The translations under genes and the position numbers were made by a program. A stretch of 64,000 nt of DNA from Actinomadura sp. J1-007 (lineage in GTDB: Bacteria; Actinomycetota; Actinomycetes; Streptosporangiales; Streptosporangiaceae): positions 620,001 through 684,000 of the forward strand of contig NZ_WING01000001.1 in NCBI RefSeq assembly GCF_009793335.1. Direction: 5' to 3'. The notes beneath the pieces are model-generated. The model ran no database searches and was not told where the DNA came from. It saw only the letters and a list, made by a program, of their open reading frames with translations. Positions 19,513 through 28,870 of the stretch are shown piece after piece (position 1 is the stretch's first letter; each line of letters opens with the position of its first letter).

Positions 19513-20219
19513 CCACCGACCCCCACGACGAGCACGGCGAGATCCTCCGCCGTGCCCTGCACGCGGAGGCGGAGACGGTCACCCCCGCCGGGGACGGCCT
19601 GGAACGCATCAGGGCCCGGGTCCAGGAGCGCGGGAGGCGCCGGTTCGGCTGGTTTCCGCACGAGTGGTTCACCGCCAACTGGGCCCGTCCCGTCCTCGCG
19701 GTCGGCGCCGCGATAGCGATCGCGGGCATCGGCGTCTCCGCCCCGCAGACCATTGGCCTCATCGAGCAGACCGTCGGCAGCAACGGAACGTCCGGCTCGG
19801 GCCACGACGGCTCCACCGACGGCGACCACGCCGGCGCCGAGGGCGCCCCGGGCGACCCGCGGCACCCCGGTTCGGCGGGGCCGAGCGGCTCCGGCTCGCC
19901 GAGCGCGGCCCAGCCTCCGGCGTCCGCCTCCACGCCCGGCGGCTCGATGTGCCCGATCCCACCGTCCGGCTCCAAGGGCACCGGCTCCCAGGGGAAGAAG
20001 AAGACCGAATCGCCCGCCGAGCACGAGGGCCCGACCCTGTCCGCGACGCCCTGCCCCGGCCAGACGTCCCCGGCGACCCCGCCGACCACGACGCCGCCGA
20101 CGTCGCCCAAGCCCACCGACCCGGGCAAGCCGTCCGACCCGCCGTCGACTCCCACGAGCTCCGAACCCGCCGCTCCCAGCGACCAGGGCGGCGCCGCCGC
20201 CAACAGCACGACCCCCTGA
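19509..20219 (+). CDS. Single-pass membrane protein coupled to the sigma factor
   Basis: A 236-residue protein with a charged cytoplasmic N-terminus of about 60 residues, one membrane helix (ARPVLAVGAAIAIAGIGVSA, near 60-80) and an extended exterior tail rich in Ser, Pro, Thr and Gly. It is translationally coupled to the ECF sigma gene and is the natural candidate for its regulator. It lacks the HxxxCxxC zinc motif of common anti-sigma factors, so the mode of control is unknown. The tail has two cysteines (SMCPIPP and ATPCPGQ) that could form an extracellular disulphide. Confidence 0.75.
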   Translation: MTTDPHDEHGEILRRALHAEAETVTPAGDGLERIRARVQERGRRRFGWFPHEWFTANWARPVLAVGAAIAIAGIGVSAPQTIGLIEQTVGSNGTSGSGHDGSTDGDHAGAEGAPGDPRHPGSAGPSGSGSPSAAQPPASASTPGGSMCPIPPSGSKGTGSQGKKKTESPAEHEGPTLSATPCPGQTSPATPPTTTPPTSPKPTDPGKPSDPPSTPTSSEPAAPSDQGGAAANSTTP

Positions 20220-20280
20220 CCTGACCCGCCTCACCCGCTCCCACCCCGTTCCACCGGCACCCAAACCCGCACCCTTACGC

Positions 20281-20834
20281 ACGCCCGCGACACGTCCCTG
20301 CGCGACTCTGCGTCCCTGCGCGCCCCGCGTCCCTGCGCGCCGCGTCTCTCCCCGCGTCCGTCCCTGTGCGCGCCGGCGTCTCCGCGCGCCCCGCGCCCCT
20401 GTCCGCGCATCTGCACGCGCCCGCGCCTCCGCGCGTCCCTGTGCACGCCCGCGCCCTGCGTGCCACGCATCCCTGCACGCCCCGCGTCCCTGTCCGCGCC
20501 CGTCCCTGTGCGCGCCGTCCCCACACGCGCCCGCGCCCCTGCGCGTCCGCGTCTCTACGCGCCCTGCGTCCCTGTGCGCGCCCGCGCATCCGCGCGTCCC
20601 TGTCCGCGCATCTGCACGCGCCCGCGCCTCTGCGCGCCCCGAGTCCCTGGGCACGCCCGCTTCTCTGCCCGCATCCCTGTGCAGGCCCGCGCCCTGCGCG
20701 CCCCGCGTTTCTGTCGGCGTCCCCGCGCGCGTCCACGCATCCGCGCTCGGCCGTCTTCTGCGCGCGCCCGCGCCTCTGCGCTCGTCCGTCTCCCCCGCGC
20801 GCCGGCGTCTCTGGGCGCGTCTGCGCCGCGTTCC
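20281..20834. repeat. Degenerate GC-rich minisatellite, about 550 bp
   Basis: The spacer between the sigma operon and rsmE is built almost entirely from variants of a 12-16-base unit such as GCGTCCCTGTGCGCGCC and GCGCCCGCGCCTCTGC. A 33-bp segment is repeated exactly at 20397-20429 and 20598-20630. All six frames are open for long stretches, giving Arg/Ala/Pro-rich frames that I do not regard as genes. Confidence 0.85.
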
Positions 20835-20933
20835 GCTGTTGGTGGGCTGACCGCTCGCGCGGTGCATGGGCCGGACCGTGCGCCTTCTGGCCCGGCCGCC
20901 GCGCACGGTGACAGGGCGCGGGTCCGGCCGGGG

Positions 20934-21665
20934 TCACCAGCGGGTGGTGGCGGCCTGGAGTATGGAGAGTGCGGCCACGCCCGCGGTGGACGTGCGGAGG
21001 ACCGTGGGCCCCAGGCGTACGGGGCGGGCGCCCGCTGCGGTGAAGCGGTCGAGTTCGTCCTCGGTGATGCCGCCTTCAGGGCCGACGACGAGGACGACGT
21101 CGCCCGTCTCGGGCGGCCGTACGCCGCTGAGGGGCTCGTCGGCCTCCTCGTGCAGCACCAGGGCCGCCGAGGCGGCGGCGAGGCGTTCGGCGACGGCTTC
21201 GGTGGACGCCAGGTCCACTACTTCCGGGAGGCGGCTGCGGCGGGCCTGCTTGGCCGCCTCGCGGGACGCGTTGCGCCACCGGGCGAGGGCCTTCTCGCGG
21301 CGTTCGGGACGCCACTGGGTGACGCAGCGGGCCGCCGACCACGGGACGATCGCGTCCACGCCGACCTCCGTCATGGTCTCGACCGCCAGTTCGCCGCGTT
21401 CGCCCTTCGGAAGGGCCTGAACGACCACCAGACGCGGCTCGGGAGGCGGCTCCGTCCTCCGGGTCAGGACGTCGAGCGTCAGGGACGCACGGTCCGCCTC
21501 GGCGACCACGCACTCGGCGAGGAGCCCGGCGCCGTCGGTCAGGTCGACGCGCTCGCCGGGTCGGAGCCGCCGGACGGTCGCCGCGTGCCGCCCTTCGGGC
21601 CCGTCCAGGACGACCCGGTCGCCGCTCAGCAGCGCCCCGTCGGCCAAGAACACCGGCGGACTCAC
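20934..21665 (-). CDS. rsmE: 16S rRNA (uracil(1498)-N(3))-methyltransferase
   Basis: A 243-residue SPOUT-class methyltransferase that methylates U1498 of 16S rRNA. The PUA-like N-terminus (HAATVRRLRPGERVDLTDG) is followed by the knotted SAM-binding fold with VVGPEGGITEDELD and RLGPTVLRTSTAGVAALS. The GTG at 21665 gives the standard length. It is the third gene of the hrcA-dnaJ-rsmE row, 178 bases after dnaJ. Confidence 0.95.
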   Translation of the reverse strand: MSPPVFLADGALLSGDRVVLDGPEGRHAATVRRLRPGERVDLTDGAGLLAECVVAEADRASLTLDVLTRRTEPPPEPRLVVVQALPKGERGELAVETMTEVGVDAIVPWSAARCVTQWRPERREKALARWRNASREAAKQARRSRLPEVVDLASTEAVAERLAAASAALVLHEEADEPLSGVRPPETGDVVLVVGPEGGITEDELDRFTAAGARPVRLGPTVLRTSTAGVAALSILQAATTRW

Positions 21666-21843
21666 TCTCCCCCACCCCTCTCACGGCTCCGCGAGCCCAC
21701 ACGTCCCGGACGGCGCGGCCCGCGCCCGTCGTACCTCGCGGCGGTGGGCGCGGTGATCGTGCGGGAGCGCGCGGACCCGGACCGGGCGGTCATCGCGGGG
21801 AGTCGCCGTGGCGGCCTTCGCGGTAGGCCGCCACCGCGACGCT

Positions 21844-22980
21844 TCAATGCTGGTTGAACACGTCCCGCAGGCGGGAGAACATGCCCCGCTGGCCCGGCGC
21901 GAACTTGCCCGGGGGGCGCTCCTCGCCGCGCAGCTTGGCGAGCCGCCGCAGCAGCTCCTCCTGCTCCTCGTCGAGGCGGTTGGGCGTCTCGACGTTGACG
22001 TGGATGTTGAGGTCGCCGCGGCCGCTCTCGTTGAGGTGCCGGACGCCCCGCCCGTACATGGTGATCACCTGGCCGGACTGCGTGCCCGGCTTGATGTCGA
22101 CCTGCTCGGCGCCGTCGAGGGTCTCGACGGTGACGCTGGTGCCGAGCGCGGCGGCGGTCATCGGGATCTCGACCGTGCAGTGCAGGTCGTCGCCCTCCCG
22201 CTCGAAGATCGGGTGCGGCCGCTCGACGATCTCCAGGAACAGGTCGCCGGGCGGGCCGCCGCCGGGGCCGACCTCGCCCTCGCCCGCGAGCTGGATGTGG
22301 ATGCCGTTCTCGACGCCGGCGGGGATCTTGACCTTGACGGTGCGGCGGGTGCGGACCCGGCCGTCGCCCGAGCACTCGGGGCAGGGGTTGCGGATCACCG
22401 AGCCGAAGCCGCCGCAGGCCGGGCACGGGCGCGCCGTCATGACCTGCCCGAGGAACGACCGCTGGACCTGCTGCACCTCGCCGCGCCCGTGGCACGTCTC
22501 GCACGTGTCCGGGTGGGTGCCGGGCGCGCAGCCCGTCCCCTCGCAGCTCGCGCAGGCCACGGCCGTGTCGATGGACAGCTCGCGGGTGGTGCCGAACGCG
22601 GTCTCCTGGAGGTCGAGCTCGACCCGCAGGGTCGCGTTGCGGCCGCGCCGCGCGCGGGACCTCGGCCCGCGCGAGGCGGCGGTGCCGAAGAAGGCGTCCA
22701 TGATGTCGCTGAACGGGAACCCCGCGCCGCCGAACCCGCCGGGGCCGCCCGGCCCGCCGCCGGAGGCGAACGGGTCGGCGCCGAGGTCGTACATCTCGCG
22801 CTTCTTCGGGTCGGAGAGCACCTCGTACGCCTGGGTGATCTCCTTGAACTTCTCCTGCGTCTCCGGATCCGGGTTGACGTCCGGGTGGAGCTCGCGCGCG
22901 AGCCGCCGGTAGGCCTTCTTGACCTCGTCGGCGCTGGCGTCCCGGCGGACGCCCAGGGTCGCGTAGTAGTCGTTGGCCAC
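21844..22980 (-). CDS. dnaJ: Chaperone DnaJ
   Basis: A 378-residue type I DnaJ. The J domain has the HPD motif in ELHPDVNPD near residue 35, followed by a Gly/Phe-rich stretch ([18 protein letters not shown]), then four CxxCxGxG zinc repeats ([32 protein letters not shown]) and the two substrate-binding barrels. It starts one base after the hrcA stop, so the two are co-transcribed and should both answer to HrcA and CIRCE. It stimulates DnaK ATPase; dnaK is not in the window. Confidence 0.97.
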   Translation of the reverse strand: MANDYYATLGVRRDASADEVKKAYRRLARELHPDVNPDPETQEKFKEITQAYEVLSDPKKREMYDLGADPFASGGGPGGPGGFGGAGFPFSDIMDAFFGTAASRGPRSRARRGRNATLRVELDLQETAFGTTRELSIDTAVACASCEGTGCAPGTHPDTCETCHGRGEVQQVQRSFLGQVMTARPCPACGGFGSVIRNPCPECSGDGRVRTRRTVKVKIPAGVENGIHIQLAGEGEVGPGGGPPGDLFLEIVERPHPIFEREGDDLHCTVEIPMTAAALGTSVTVETLDGAEQVDIKPGTQSGQVITMYGRGVRHLNESGRGDLNIHVNVETPNRLDEEQEELLRRLAKLRGEERPPGKFAPGQRGMFSRLRDVFNQH

Positions 22981-23994
22981 TTACGACCCCGCCAGGATCT
23001 GTCCGACGTAGCGTGCCACTGCCCGTACCGCTCCCATCGTGCTGGGGTAATCCATGCGTGTCGGCCCGAGCACTCCCAGCCGGGCCAGTGTGAGGTCGCC
23101 GAACCCGTAGTCGGTGGCGACGACGGAGGTCGAACGGAGCCCCTCGTCGGGGTTCTCGGTGCCGATCCGCACCGTAACAGTAGAGGAGTCCCCGGTCTCA
23201 CCGAGCAGCCTCATGAGGACCACCTGTTCCTCAAGGGCCTCCAGCACGTCGCGCAGGCTCCGGGAGAAGTCCACGCCGGCGAGGTTGGCGGCCCCGGCGA
23301 AAACGATCTTTTCCTCGTGCTTCTCGACGAGCGTCTCCAGCAGCACCGACAGCACCGCCGCGGCGACGGGCCGGTCGTCCGGGCCGACCTTGTCGGGCAG
23401 GTCGGCGACGGCGATCGGGACCTCCCCGAGGCCGCACCCGTCGAGGCACGTGTTGAGCAACGCCCGCAGGTGGCCGATCGATTCCTCGGACACCTCGCCC
23501 GGGGCCTCGATCACGCGCTGCTCGACCCGTCCGGTGTTGGTGATCAGGACGAGCAGCAGCCGCCCGGCCGCGACCGGGACGAGCTCCACGTGCCGCACCG
23601 CCGAGCGGGTGAGCGACGGGTACTGCACGACCGCGACCTGCCGGGTGAGCTGCGCGAGCAGCCGCACGGTGCGGCCGACGACGTCGTCGAGGTCGTAGGC
23701 CCCGCTCAGGAACGTCTCGATCGCGCGGCGCTCGGCGACCGACAGCGGCTTGATCGTGGACAGCCGGTCGACGAACAGGCGGTAGCCCTTGTCGGTCGGG
23801 ATCCGCCCCGCGCTGGTGTGCGGCTGGGCGATGTAGCCCTGCTCCTCCAGGACGGCCATGTCGTTGCGGATCGTGGCCGACGACACGCCGAGATTGTGCC
23901 GGTCGACCAGAGCCTTGGAGCCGACCGGCTCGTTGGTGGAGACGAAGTCCTCGACTATGGCGCGGAGGACCGCGAGTTTCCGGTCGTCGAGCAC
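22981..23994 (-). CDS. hrcA: Heat-inducible transcription repressor HrcA
   Basis: A 337-residue HrcA. The winged helix includes [21 protein letters not shown] and [14 protein letters not shown] near residue 50; the GAF-like domain and final helices complete the family. I chose the GTG at 23994 because GGGAGGTGA lies eight bases before it and the family begins with [13 protein letters not shown]. HrcA represses the dnaJ/dnaK and groE genes by binding CIRCE, and a CIRCE element lies just upstream, so the operon is self-regulated. Confidence 0.97.
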   Translation of the reverse strand: MLDDRKLAVLRAIVEDFVSTNEPVGSKALVDRHNLGVSSATIRNDMAVLEEQGYIAQPHTSAGRIPTDKGYRLFVDRLSTIKPLSVAERRAIETFLSGAYDLDDVVGRTVRLLAQLTRQVAVVQYPSLTRSAVRHVELVPVAAGRLLLVLITNTGRVEQRVIEAPGEVSEESIGHLRALLNTCLDGCGLGEVPIAVADLPDKVGPDDRPVAAAVLSVLLETLVEKHEEKIVFAGAANLAGVDFSRSLRDVLEALEEQVVLMRLLGETGDSSTVTVRIGTENPDEGLRSTSVVATDYGFGDLTLARLGVLGPTRMDYPSTMGAVRAVARYVGQILAGS

Positions 23995-24019
23995 GTGGTC
24001 ACCTCCCTCGCCCCCGTAC

Positions 24020-24044
24020 TGGCACTCCATACTTCCGAGTGCCA
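24020..24044. promoter_or_regulatory. CIRCE operator upstream of hrcA-dnaJ
   Basis: TGGCACTC, nine bases, then GAGTGCCA: a perfect 8-bp inverted repeat with the spacing and core (GCACTC-N9-GAGTGC) of the HrcA-binding CIRCE element. It ends 26 bases before the hrcA start on the minus strand. Confidence 0.93.
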
Positions 24045-24190
24045 AGCATACGGCCCGGCGGGGACGGTCTGGAGGTCCAGGCGGCCGCGTACCGGGCGGC
24101 GGGCCCTCGGCGGAGGCCCCGGGGGCCGCCGGCCGCGAGCGCGCCGGGCCCGTTAGCAGCGGCGCGCCGGGCTCGTTAGAGTGCCGAACC

Positions 24191-25027
24191 GTGCGGAGCA
24201 AGGACTATGGCGACAACGTTCTGGCGGGCGACTGGCGACGTCCCCGCAAAGGCCAGATCCCGGAGATACCGGCCGAACCCGGTCTGGTCGCGGAGGACCC
24301 CGACAGCGGCTTCTGCGGCGCGGTGGTCGGCTGCGACAAGTTCGGGGTGACCCTGGAAGATCGGTTCGGCAAGCGCCGGGTCTTCCCGCTCACCAAGTCC
24401 GGGTTCCTGATCGACGGCAGGCCGGTGACGCTGGTCCGGCCGGAGGCGGCGGCCCCCGAGGGCGGACGGCCCGCTCCGGCGCGTTCGGCGTCGGGATCGA
24501 TCGCCGTGCGGAACCTGCGCGCCCAGGTGGCCAAGGAGAGCCGCATCTACGTCGAGGGCGTGCACGACGCCGAGCTGGTCGAGAAGATCTGGGGCCACGA
24601 CCTCCGCGTCGAGGGCGTCGTCGTGGAGTACCTGGAGGGCGTGGACGACCTGCCCGCGATCGTGGACGAGTTCGGGCCCGCCGAGGGGCGGCGCCTCGGC
24701 GTCCTGGTGGACCACCTCGTGGAGGGGTCCAAGGAGAGCCGGATCGCCGCGCAGGTGTCCTCGCCCCACGTGCTCATCACCGGCCACCCGTTCATCGACA
24801 TCTGGGAGGCCGTCAAGCCCTCGGCCGTCGGAATCCGCTCCTGGCCACGCGTTCCGCGCGGCGTACCCTGGAAGGAAGGGGTGCTCGCCGCACTCGGCTG
24901 GGGGGACGACGTGGGCTTCGCGTGGAAACGGATTCTCGGGTCCGTACGGACCTTCACGGATCTGGAGCCCGCCCTGCTCGGTCGCGTCGAGGAACTCATC
25001 GACTTCGTGACGGCCCCCGCGCCGTAA
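24191..25027 (+). CDS. DUF3097 protein with TOPRIM-like motif
   Basis: A 278-residue protein of a family found across actinomycetes beside hrcA and hemW. The N-terminus ([20 protein letters not shown]) looks like a small beta fold. From about residue 115, [18 protein letters not shown] resembles the glutamate strand of TOPRIM domains (EGxxDA), and [16 protein letters not shown] could be the aspartate strand, although the usual DxD is not present. The function is unknown; the TOPRIM link is my inference. TAGAGT lies eight bases before the GTG, suggesting a leaderless message. Confidence 0.88.
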   Translation: MRSKDYGDNVLAGDWRRPRKGQIPEIPAEPGLVAEDPDSGFCGAVVGCDKFGVTLEDRFGKRRVFPLTKSGFLIDGRPVTLVRPEAAAPEGGRPAPARSASGSIAVRNLRAQVAKESRIYVEGVHDAELVEKIWGHDLRVEGVVVEYLEGVDDLPAIVDEFGPAEGRRLGVLVDHLVEGSKESRIAAQVSSPHVLITGHPFIDIWEAVKPSAVGIRSWPRVPRGVPWKEGVLAALGWGDDVGFAWKRILGSVRTFTDLEPALLGRVEELIDFVTAPAP

Positions 25028-25066
25028 CCGCCCTGAGCGCCCTTCGCCCCGAGAAGGAGCACCGCG

Positions 25067-25795
25067 ATGACGTACGGGCCGCCGGACGACGATCGCCCCC
25101 TGGGCCATGTAGCCCAGAACCAGGGGCAAGGGCAGAAGCAAGGGCAAGACCAGGGGAACGAGCAGCAGCCCGGCTACGGGCAGCAATCCGGGTACGGGCA
25201 GGGGCCTGACTACGGGCAGGGACCGTCCGGTTACGGCAGCGGCCAGACGCAGCCCGGCCAGGGGGGATATCCGCCGCCCGGCTACGGGCAGACCGACCCG
25301 GGCTACGGCCACCCCGGGTACGGCCAGCAGGGCTACGGACAGCCCGGCTATGGACAGCCGGGCTATGGGCCGGGCCCCGGGTACGGCCAGGGGCAACCCT
25401 CCTACGGCTACGAGATGCAGAACCAGCCGTACGCGCCCGGCGGCTACGGCGCGGTGAGCCAGGACGAGCGGACCTGGGCGCTGCTGACGCACCTCGGCCA
25501 GCTTCTGCTGTGGTTCGTGTCGCTGGGCTTCCTCGCCCCGCTGCTCGTCTTCCTCATCAAGAAGGACGAGTCGCCGTTCCTGCGGCACCACGGCGCGCAG
25601 GGCCTCAACTTCACGATCACCCAGGTCGTCTACACGATCGTGAACATCATGCTGATGTTCGTCCTGATCGGGTTCCTCACGTGGATCGCGCTTGGGATCG
25701 CGCAGATCGTGTTCCTGATCCTGGCGGCCGTGGCGGGCAACCGGGGCGAGTGGTACCGCTTCCCCTCGTTCATGGCCTGGCCCATGATCCGCTGA
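25067..25795 (+). CDS. DUF4870 membrane protein with Gly/Tyr/Gln-rich N-terminus
   Basis: A 242-residue protein. Residues about 10-125 are low-complexity repeats of PGYGQ type (for example [17 protein letters not shown]). The C-terminal 110 residues are the DUF4870 domain: [15 protein letters not shown], a membrane segment with [12 protein letters not shown], the conserved HHGAQGLNF, then a second long hydrophobic region. AAGGAG lies eight bases before the ATG. The domain's role is unknown. A paralogue lies at 30459-31019. It follows DUF3097 by 39 bases and may share its transcript. Confidence 0.9.
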   Translation: MTYGPPDDDRPLGHVAQNQGQGQKQGQDQGNEQQPGYGQQSGYGQGPDYGQGPSGYGSGQTQPGQGGYPPPGYGQTDPGYGHPGYGQQGYGQPGYGQPGYGPGPGYGQGQPSYGYEMQNQPYAPGGYGAVSQDERTWALLTHLGQLLLWFVSLGFLAPLLVFLIKKDESPFLRHHGAQGLNFTITQVVYTIVNIMLMFVLIGFLTWIALGIAQIVFLILAAVAGNRGEWYRFPSFMAWPMIR

Positions 25796-25858
25796 GCCGC
25801 CCGCCCGCCCGCCGGCGCCCGCCCGGCCTCCCGTCAGCTCAGGCCGGCGCAGACCGGT

Positions 25859-27070
25859 TCAGGTCAGGTCGCGGACGACGGCGTCGGCGAGGAGCCGTCC
25901 GCGCAGGGTGAGGACCGCGCGGCCGTCCTTCTCGTACGGGCCGGGCTCGATCAGGCCCTCGCCGACCAGCCGCCGCACCTGCGTGCCGTCCAGGAGGTCG
26001 GCCGGGCAGCCGTCGGCGAGGCGGAGTTCGAGCATGACGCGTTCGACGTGCCGGTCGGACGGGTCCAGCACCTCGCGCGCGTACGCGGGGGTGGCGCCCT
26101 CGGCCAGCCTGGACGCGTACGCGGCGGGGTGCTTGACGTTCCACCAGCGCGTGCCGCCCACGTGGCTGTGCGCGCCGGGGCCGACGCCCCACCAGTCGGC
26201 CCCGGTCCAGTACAGGAGGTTGTGGCGGCAGGCGGCGTCCGGGCCGGTCGCCCAGTTGGAGATCTCGTACCAGGACAGGCCGTGCGCGCTCAGCAGCTCC
26301 TCCGCCATGAGGTAGCGGTCGGCCATGGCGTCGTCGTCGGGCGCGCTCAGCTCGCCCCGCCGCACCTGCGCGGCGAGCCGCGTGCCGTCCTCAACGATCA
26401 GCGCGTAGGCGGAGACGTGGTCGGGGCCCGTCGCGAGGGCGGCCTCCAGGGACGCCCGCCAGTCGTCGTCGGTCTCACCGGGCGCGCCATAGATCAGGTC
26501 GAGGTTCACGTGCTCGAACCCCGCCCTGCGCGTCCACTCGACCACCTGCGGGACGCGTCCGGGCGTGTGGGTGCGGTCCAGGACGGCGAGGACGTGCTCG
26601 CGGGCGCTCTGCATCCCGTACGAAACGCGGGTGAAGCCGTTCTCCCGCAGGGCCCCCAGGTACGCCTCGTCCACGGACTCGGGATTGGCCTCTGTCGTGA
26701 CCTCGGCCCCCGGCGCGAGCCCGAATTCGGCGTCGATCGCCGCGAGGATCCGTCCGAGGTCGCCCGGCGGCAGGAGGGTGGGGGTGCCGCCGCCGACGAA
26801 CACCGTCTCGACCGGCAGGGCGGCGTCGCCCAGAACGCGCCGCGCCAGGCGCACCTCGGCGATCGCGGTGTCGGCGTACGAGTCGCGGCTCGCGCCGGGG
26901 CCGAGCTCGGTCGCGGTGTAGGTGTTGAAGTCGCAGTAGCCGCAGCGGGTCACACAGAACGGGACGTGCACGTAGAACGCGAACGGCCGCGTCCCGATCC
27001 CCTCCAGCGCGCCGGACGGCAGCGCGCCGTCGGCGGGTACGGGGTCTCCGTCGGGCAAGGTCGAGGGCAC
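25859..27070 (-). CDS. hemW: Heme chaperone HemW, radical SAM
   Basis: A 403-residue radical SAM protein of the HemN/HemW group. The cluster motif CVTRCGYCDF near residue 38 has the CxxxCxxC layout, preceded by FAFYVHVPF; GGGTPTLL and QSAREHVLAVLDRTH are family blocks, and the C-terminal HemN domain is complete. HemW binds heme and passes it to respiratory proteins; it is often mis-annotated as coproporphyrinogen oxidase. The start is the GTG at 27070. In many actinomycetes it neighbours hrcA and lepA, as here. Confidence 0.93.
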   Translation of the reverse strand: MPSTLPDGDPVPADGALPSGALEGIGTRPFAFYVHVPFCVTRCGYCDFNTYTATELGPGASRDSYADTAIAEVRLARRVLGDAALPVETVFVGGGTPTLLPPGDLGRILAAIDAEFGLAPGAEVTTEANPESVDEAYLGALRENGFTRVSYGMQSAREHVLAVLDRTHTPGRVPQVVEWTRRAGFEHVNLDLIYGAPGETDDDWRASLEAALATGPDHVSAYALIVEDGTRLAAQVRRGELSAPDDDAMADRYLMAEELLSAHGLSWYEISNWATGPDAACRHNLLYWTGADWWGVGPGAHSHVGGTRWWNVKHPAAYASRLAEGATPAYAREVLDPSDRHVERVMLELRLADGCPADLLDGTQVRRLVGEGLIEPGPYEKDGRAVLTLRGRLLADAVVRDLT

Positions 27071-27163
27071 CCCTCAAGTCTGCCGCCCCCCGCCGAGTGC
27101 TCCGCCCAGGGAGCATCGCGTCGTGCGGGACCATACGGGGCGGAGGGGGTCAGCGGTCGGCGG

Positions 27164-27622
27164 TCAGCGGTCGGCGGTGGGCTTGGCCTCGCGGAGCTTG
27201 TCGCGGAGCCAGTCGGGGGTGTGCTCGTCGCTGCGCGGGAAGCGGTCGAGGTCGATCGCGTACGCGGACGGCGTCAGCGGCGGGGTGAACTCCGGCTCCC
27301 CGTCGTAGTCGAACTCGGCGCTGAACCGGCCGGACCGCTCGACCTCCAGCCGGGCGGTGAACCACGCGCCCTTGCCCCGCCGGTACATCACCCGGCGCAG
27401 CTCGTCCATCTTGCCGATGGCCTGGCCCGGCGGCACGGCCTGCCGCGTCGCGCCCTCGGCGTCCACGACCTCGAACGAGGCGCTGTCGATGCCGATCGTC
27501 GCCCGGAACTCGAACCCGAGCCGTTCCCAGCCCGCAGGCGCGGCGGAGCGCAGCGCGCGGACCGCGCCGTTCACCGTTTCCCGCTCCTCGGGAGAACGCA
27601 GAACCTGCTCGGAGTGGGTCAC
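27164..27622 (-). CDS. YezG/DUF600-like immunity protein
   Basis: A 152-residue protein whose pattern matches the YezG (DUF600) family: APAGWERLGFEFRATI near the start, then WFTARLEVERSGRFSAEFD and YDGEPEFTPPLTP, followed by a DLDRFPRSDEHTPDWL ending. Characterised relatives are antitoxins to LXG- or nuclease-type polymorphic toxins. I see no toxin gene beside it, so it may be an orphan immunity gene or have another role. I chose the GTG at 27622 because GGAGG lies seven bases upstream; the frame itself is open to 27688. Confidence 0.65.
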   Translation of the reverse strand: MTHSEQVLRSPEERETVNGAVRALRSAAPAGWERLGFEFRATIGIDSASFEVVDAEGATRQAVPPGQAIGKMDELRRVMYRRGKGAWFTARLEVERSGRFSAEFDYDGEPEFTPPLTPSAYAIDLDRFPRSDEHTPDWLRDKLREAKPTADR

Positions 27623-27817
27623 GCTCGAACCTCCGGAACCGTCGCGGCCACTGCCCTCCGACCGTACCGACATATCGGCCCAGGCCAAGCAGCGGCGCCC
27701 GTGTCGCGCCGAACGGCCGGCACGCTACGAGGGACGATACGTGACGATCTTGCCTGATCGCCGCACGGGCGCGCGGAACCGCCCGGCGGCGCGCCCCGGG
27801 CGGATAGGGTCGTGCGA

Positions 27818-28612
27818 ATGCGCGACACGGGGGCGGAGGCCGGGACGGCGGCGACGTACGGGCGGATCCCGGCGCGGGTCCTGCTGCTCGGCGAGGCGGA
27901 CGGCTGGCGCTGCGTGGTCGTCGACAAGACCGACGCCGAGGAGTGCCTGGCGCTGTCCGCGGCGGGCGCCCTCTGGCCGGCGGAGGACGCTCCGGAGCCG
28001 TCGTGGTGGCCGCGCAGGGTCGCCGAGGACGCCGAGGCCCTGCGGAGCGCGGTCGAACGGGCGCTCACCGACCGCACGTTCGCCGAGCTGGGCGTCGAGG
28101 CCGGGATCTCGTGGTTCGCGGTCGAGGAGCCCGTCGCGTGGGAGGGCCTGGTCACGCTGCGGGACGCCGACGCGGCCCGGTTCCCCGGCGGTGTCCCGCC
28201 GTTCGTGATCACGCTGGAGCCGGGGCGCGGGGCGGTCCTGCCGGAGGCGCACCTGCTGTTCACGACCGCCGCCGACGACGCGTGGGCGACGCTCGCGGCC
28301 GTCGCCGACCGCTGCGGCACCCCGGCCCCCAAGGAGTCGTTCCTGTGCGGCTGGGCGGACCACAGGGGCGTACGGGTGGGGCGGGGCTGGCTCGCCCTCT
28401 CCACCGAACGCGGCGACGACGGCGTGGAGCGGCTCGGCGAGATCTTCGGCTCCCGCGAGCCCGGCTGGAGCGGGAACCCCGAGCTGCGGTTCCGGCTCGA
28501 CGGCATCGACCTCCTCGACGAACCCGCCGACGACGTCGTCGCCCTCTTCCGCGACCTCGGCCATGAGGTCGTCCGCAAGGGCGTACGGCACGGCTGCCCG
28601 CGATGGGCCTGA
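27818..28612 (+). CDS. Hypothetical protein
   Basis: A 264-residue soluble protein that I do not recognise. It has features of a folded two-domain protein (RIPARVLLLGEADGWRCVV, PSWWPRRVAEDAEALRSAVE, LFTTAADDAWATLAAVA) and no membrane segment or signal. The ATG at 27818 follows TAGGGT by seven bases (leaderless); a GTG two codons earlier is possible but too close to the box. The stop overlaps the start of a small downstream frame by ten bases. Confidence 0.75.
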   Translation: MRDTGAEAGTAATYGRIPARVLLLGEADGWRCVVVDKTDAEECLALSAAGALWPAEDAPEPSWWPRRVAEDAEALRSAVERALTDRTFAELGVEAGISWFAVEEPVAWEGLVTLRDADAARFPGGVPPFVITLEPGRGAVLPEAHLLFTTAADDAWATLAAVADRCGTPAPKESFLCGWADHRGVRVGRGWLALSTERGDDGVERLGEIFGSREPGWSGNPELRFRLDGIDLLDEPADDVVALFRDLGHEVVRKGVRHGCPRWA

Positions 28613-28767
28613 CCCTCTACGAGCCCGAACGCGGGCTCAGATCCGCGCTGCCCCCGGAGGCGGCGTCCGACGGGGAAGCGGACGAGACGTCCGCCGAGCC
28701 GAAGCGCTTCAGCGGGGTCTCCCTCCAACTGCCCCACGCGCTGGCGTCCCTCTGGAACCGTCCCTGA
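28603..28767 (+). CDS. Possible small protein, 54 residues
   Basis: A short frame begins at an ATG inside the last codons of the preceding gene (ATGGGCCTGA) and ends at 28767. It encodes MGLTLYEPERGLRSALP at the start, an acidic middle and KRFSGVSLQLPHALASLW near the end. Third codon positions are G or C in about nine of ten codons, like real genes here. The overlap suggests translational coupling. I do not recognise a family. Confidence 0.4.
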   Translation: MGLTLYEPERGLRSALPPEAASDGEADETSAEPKRFSGVSLQLPHALASLWNRP

Positions 28768-28870
28768 CGCCGTCCGCGCCAGGGGGTCACCCGGGGCTCA
28801 ACCGTCCCGACACCCACGAGGGATCCGTTCTTCACCCGAACGCAATCGCGCTCCCTTAGGTTCGCGGCTC

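Noticed and set aside
20275..20937. Arg/Ala/Gly-rich frames on both strands of the minisatellite
   Set aside because: The repeats create open frames in several phases at once; there is no start context and no conserved motif.
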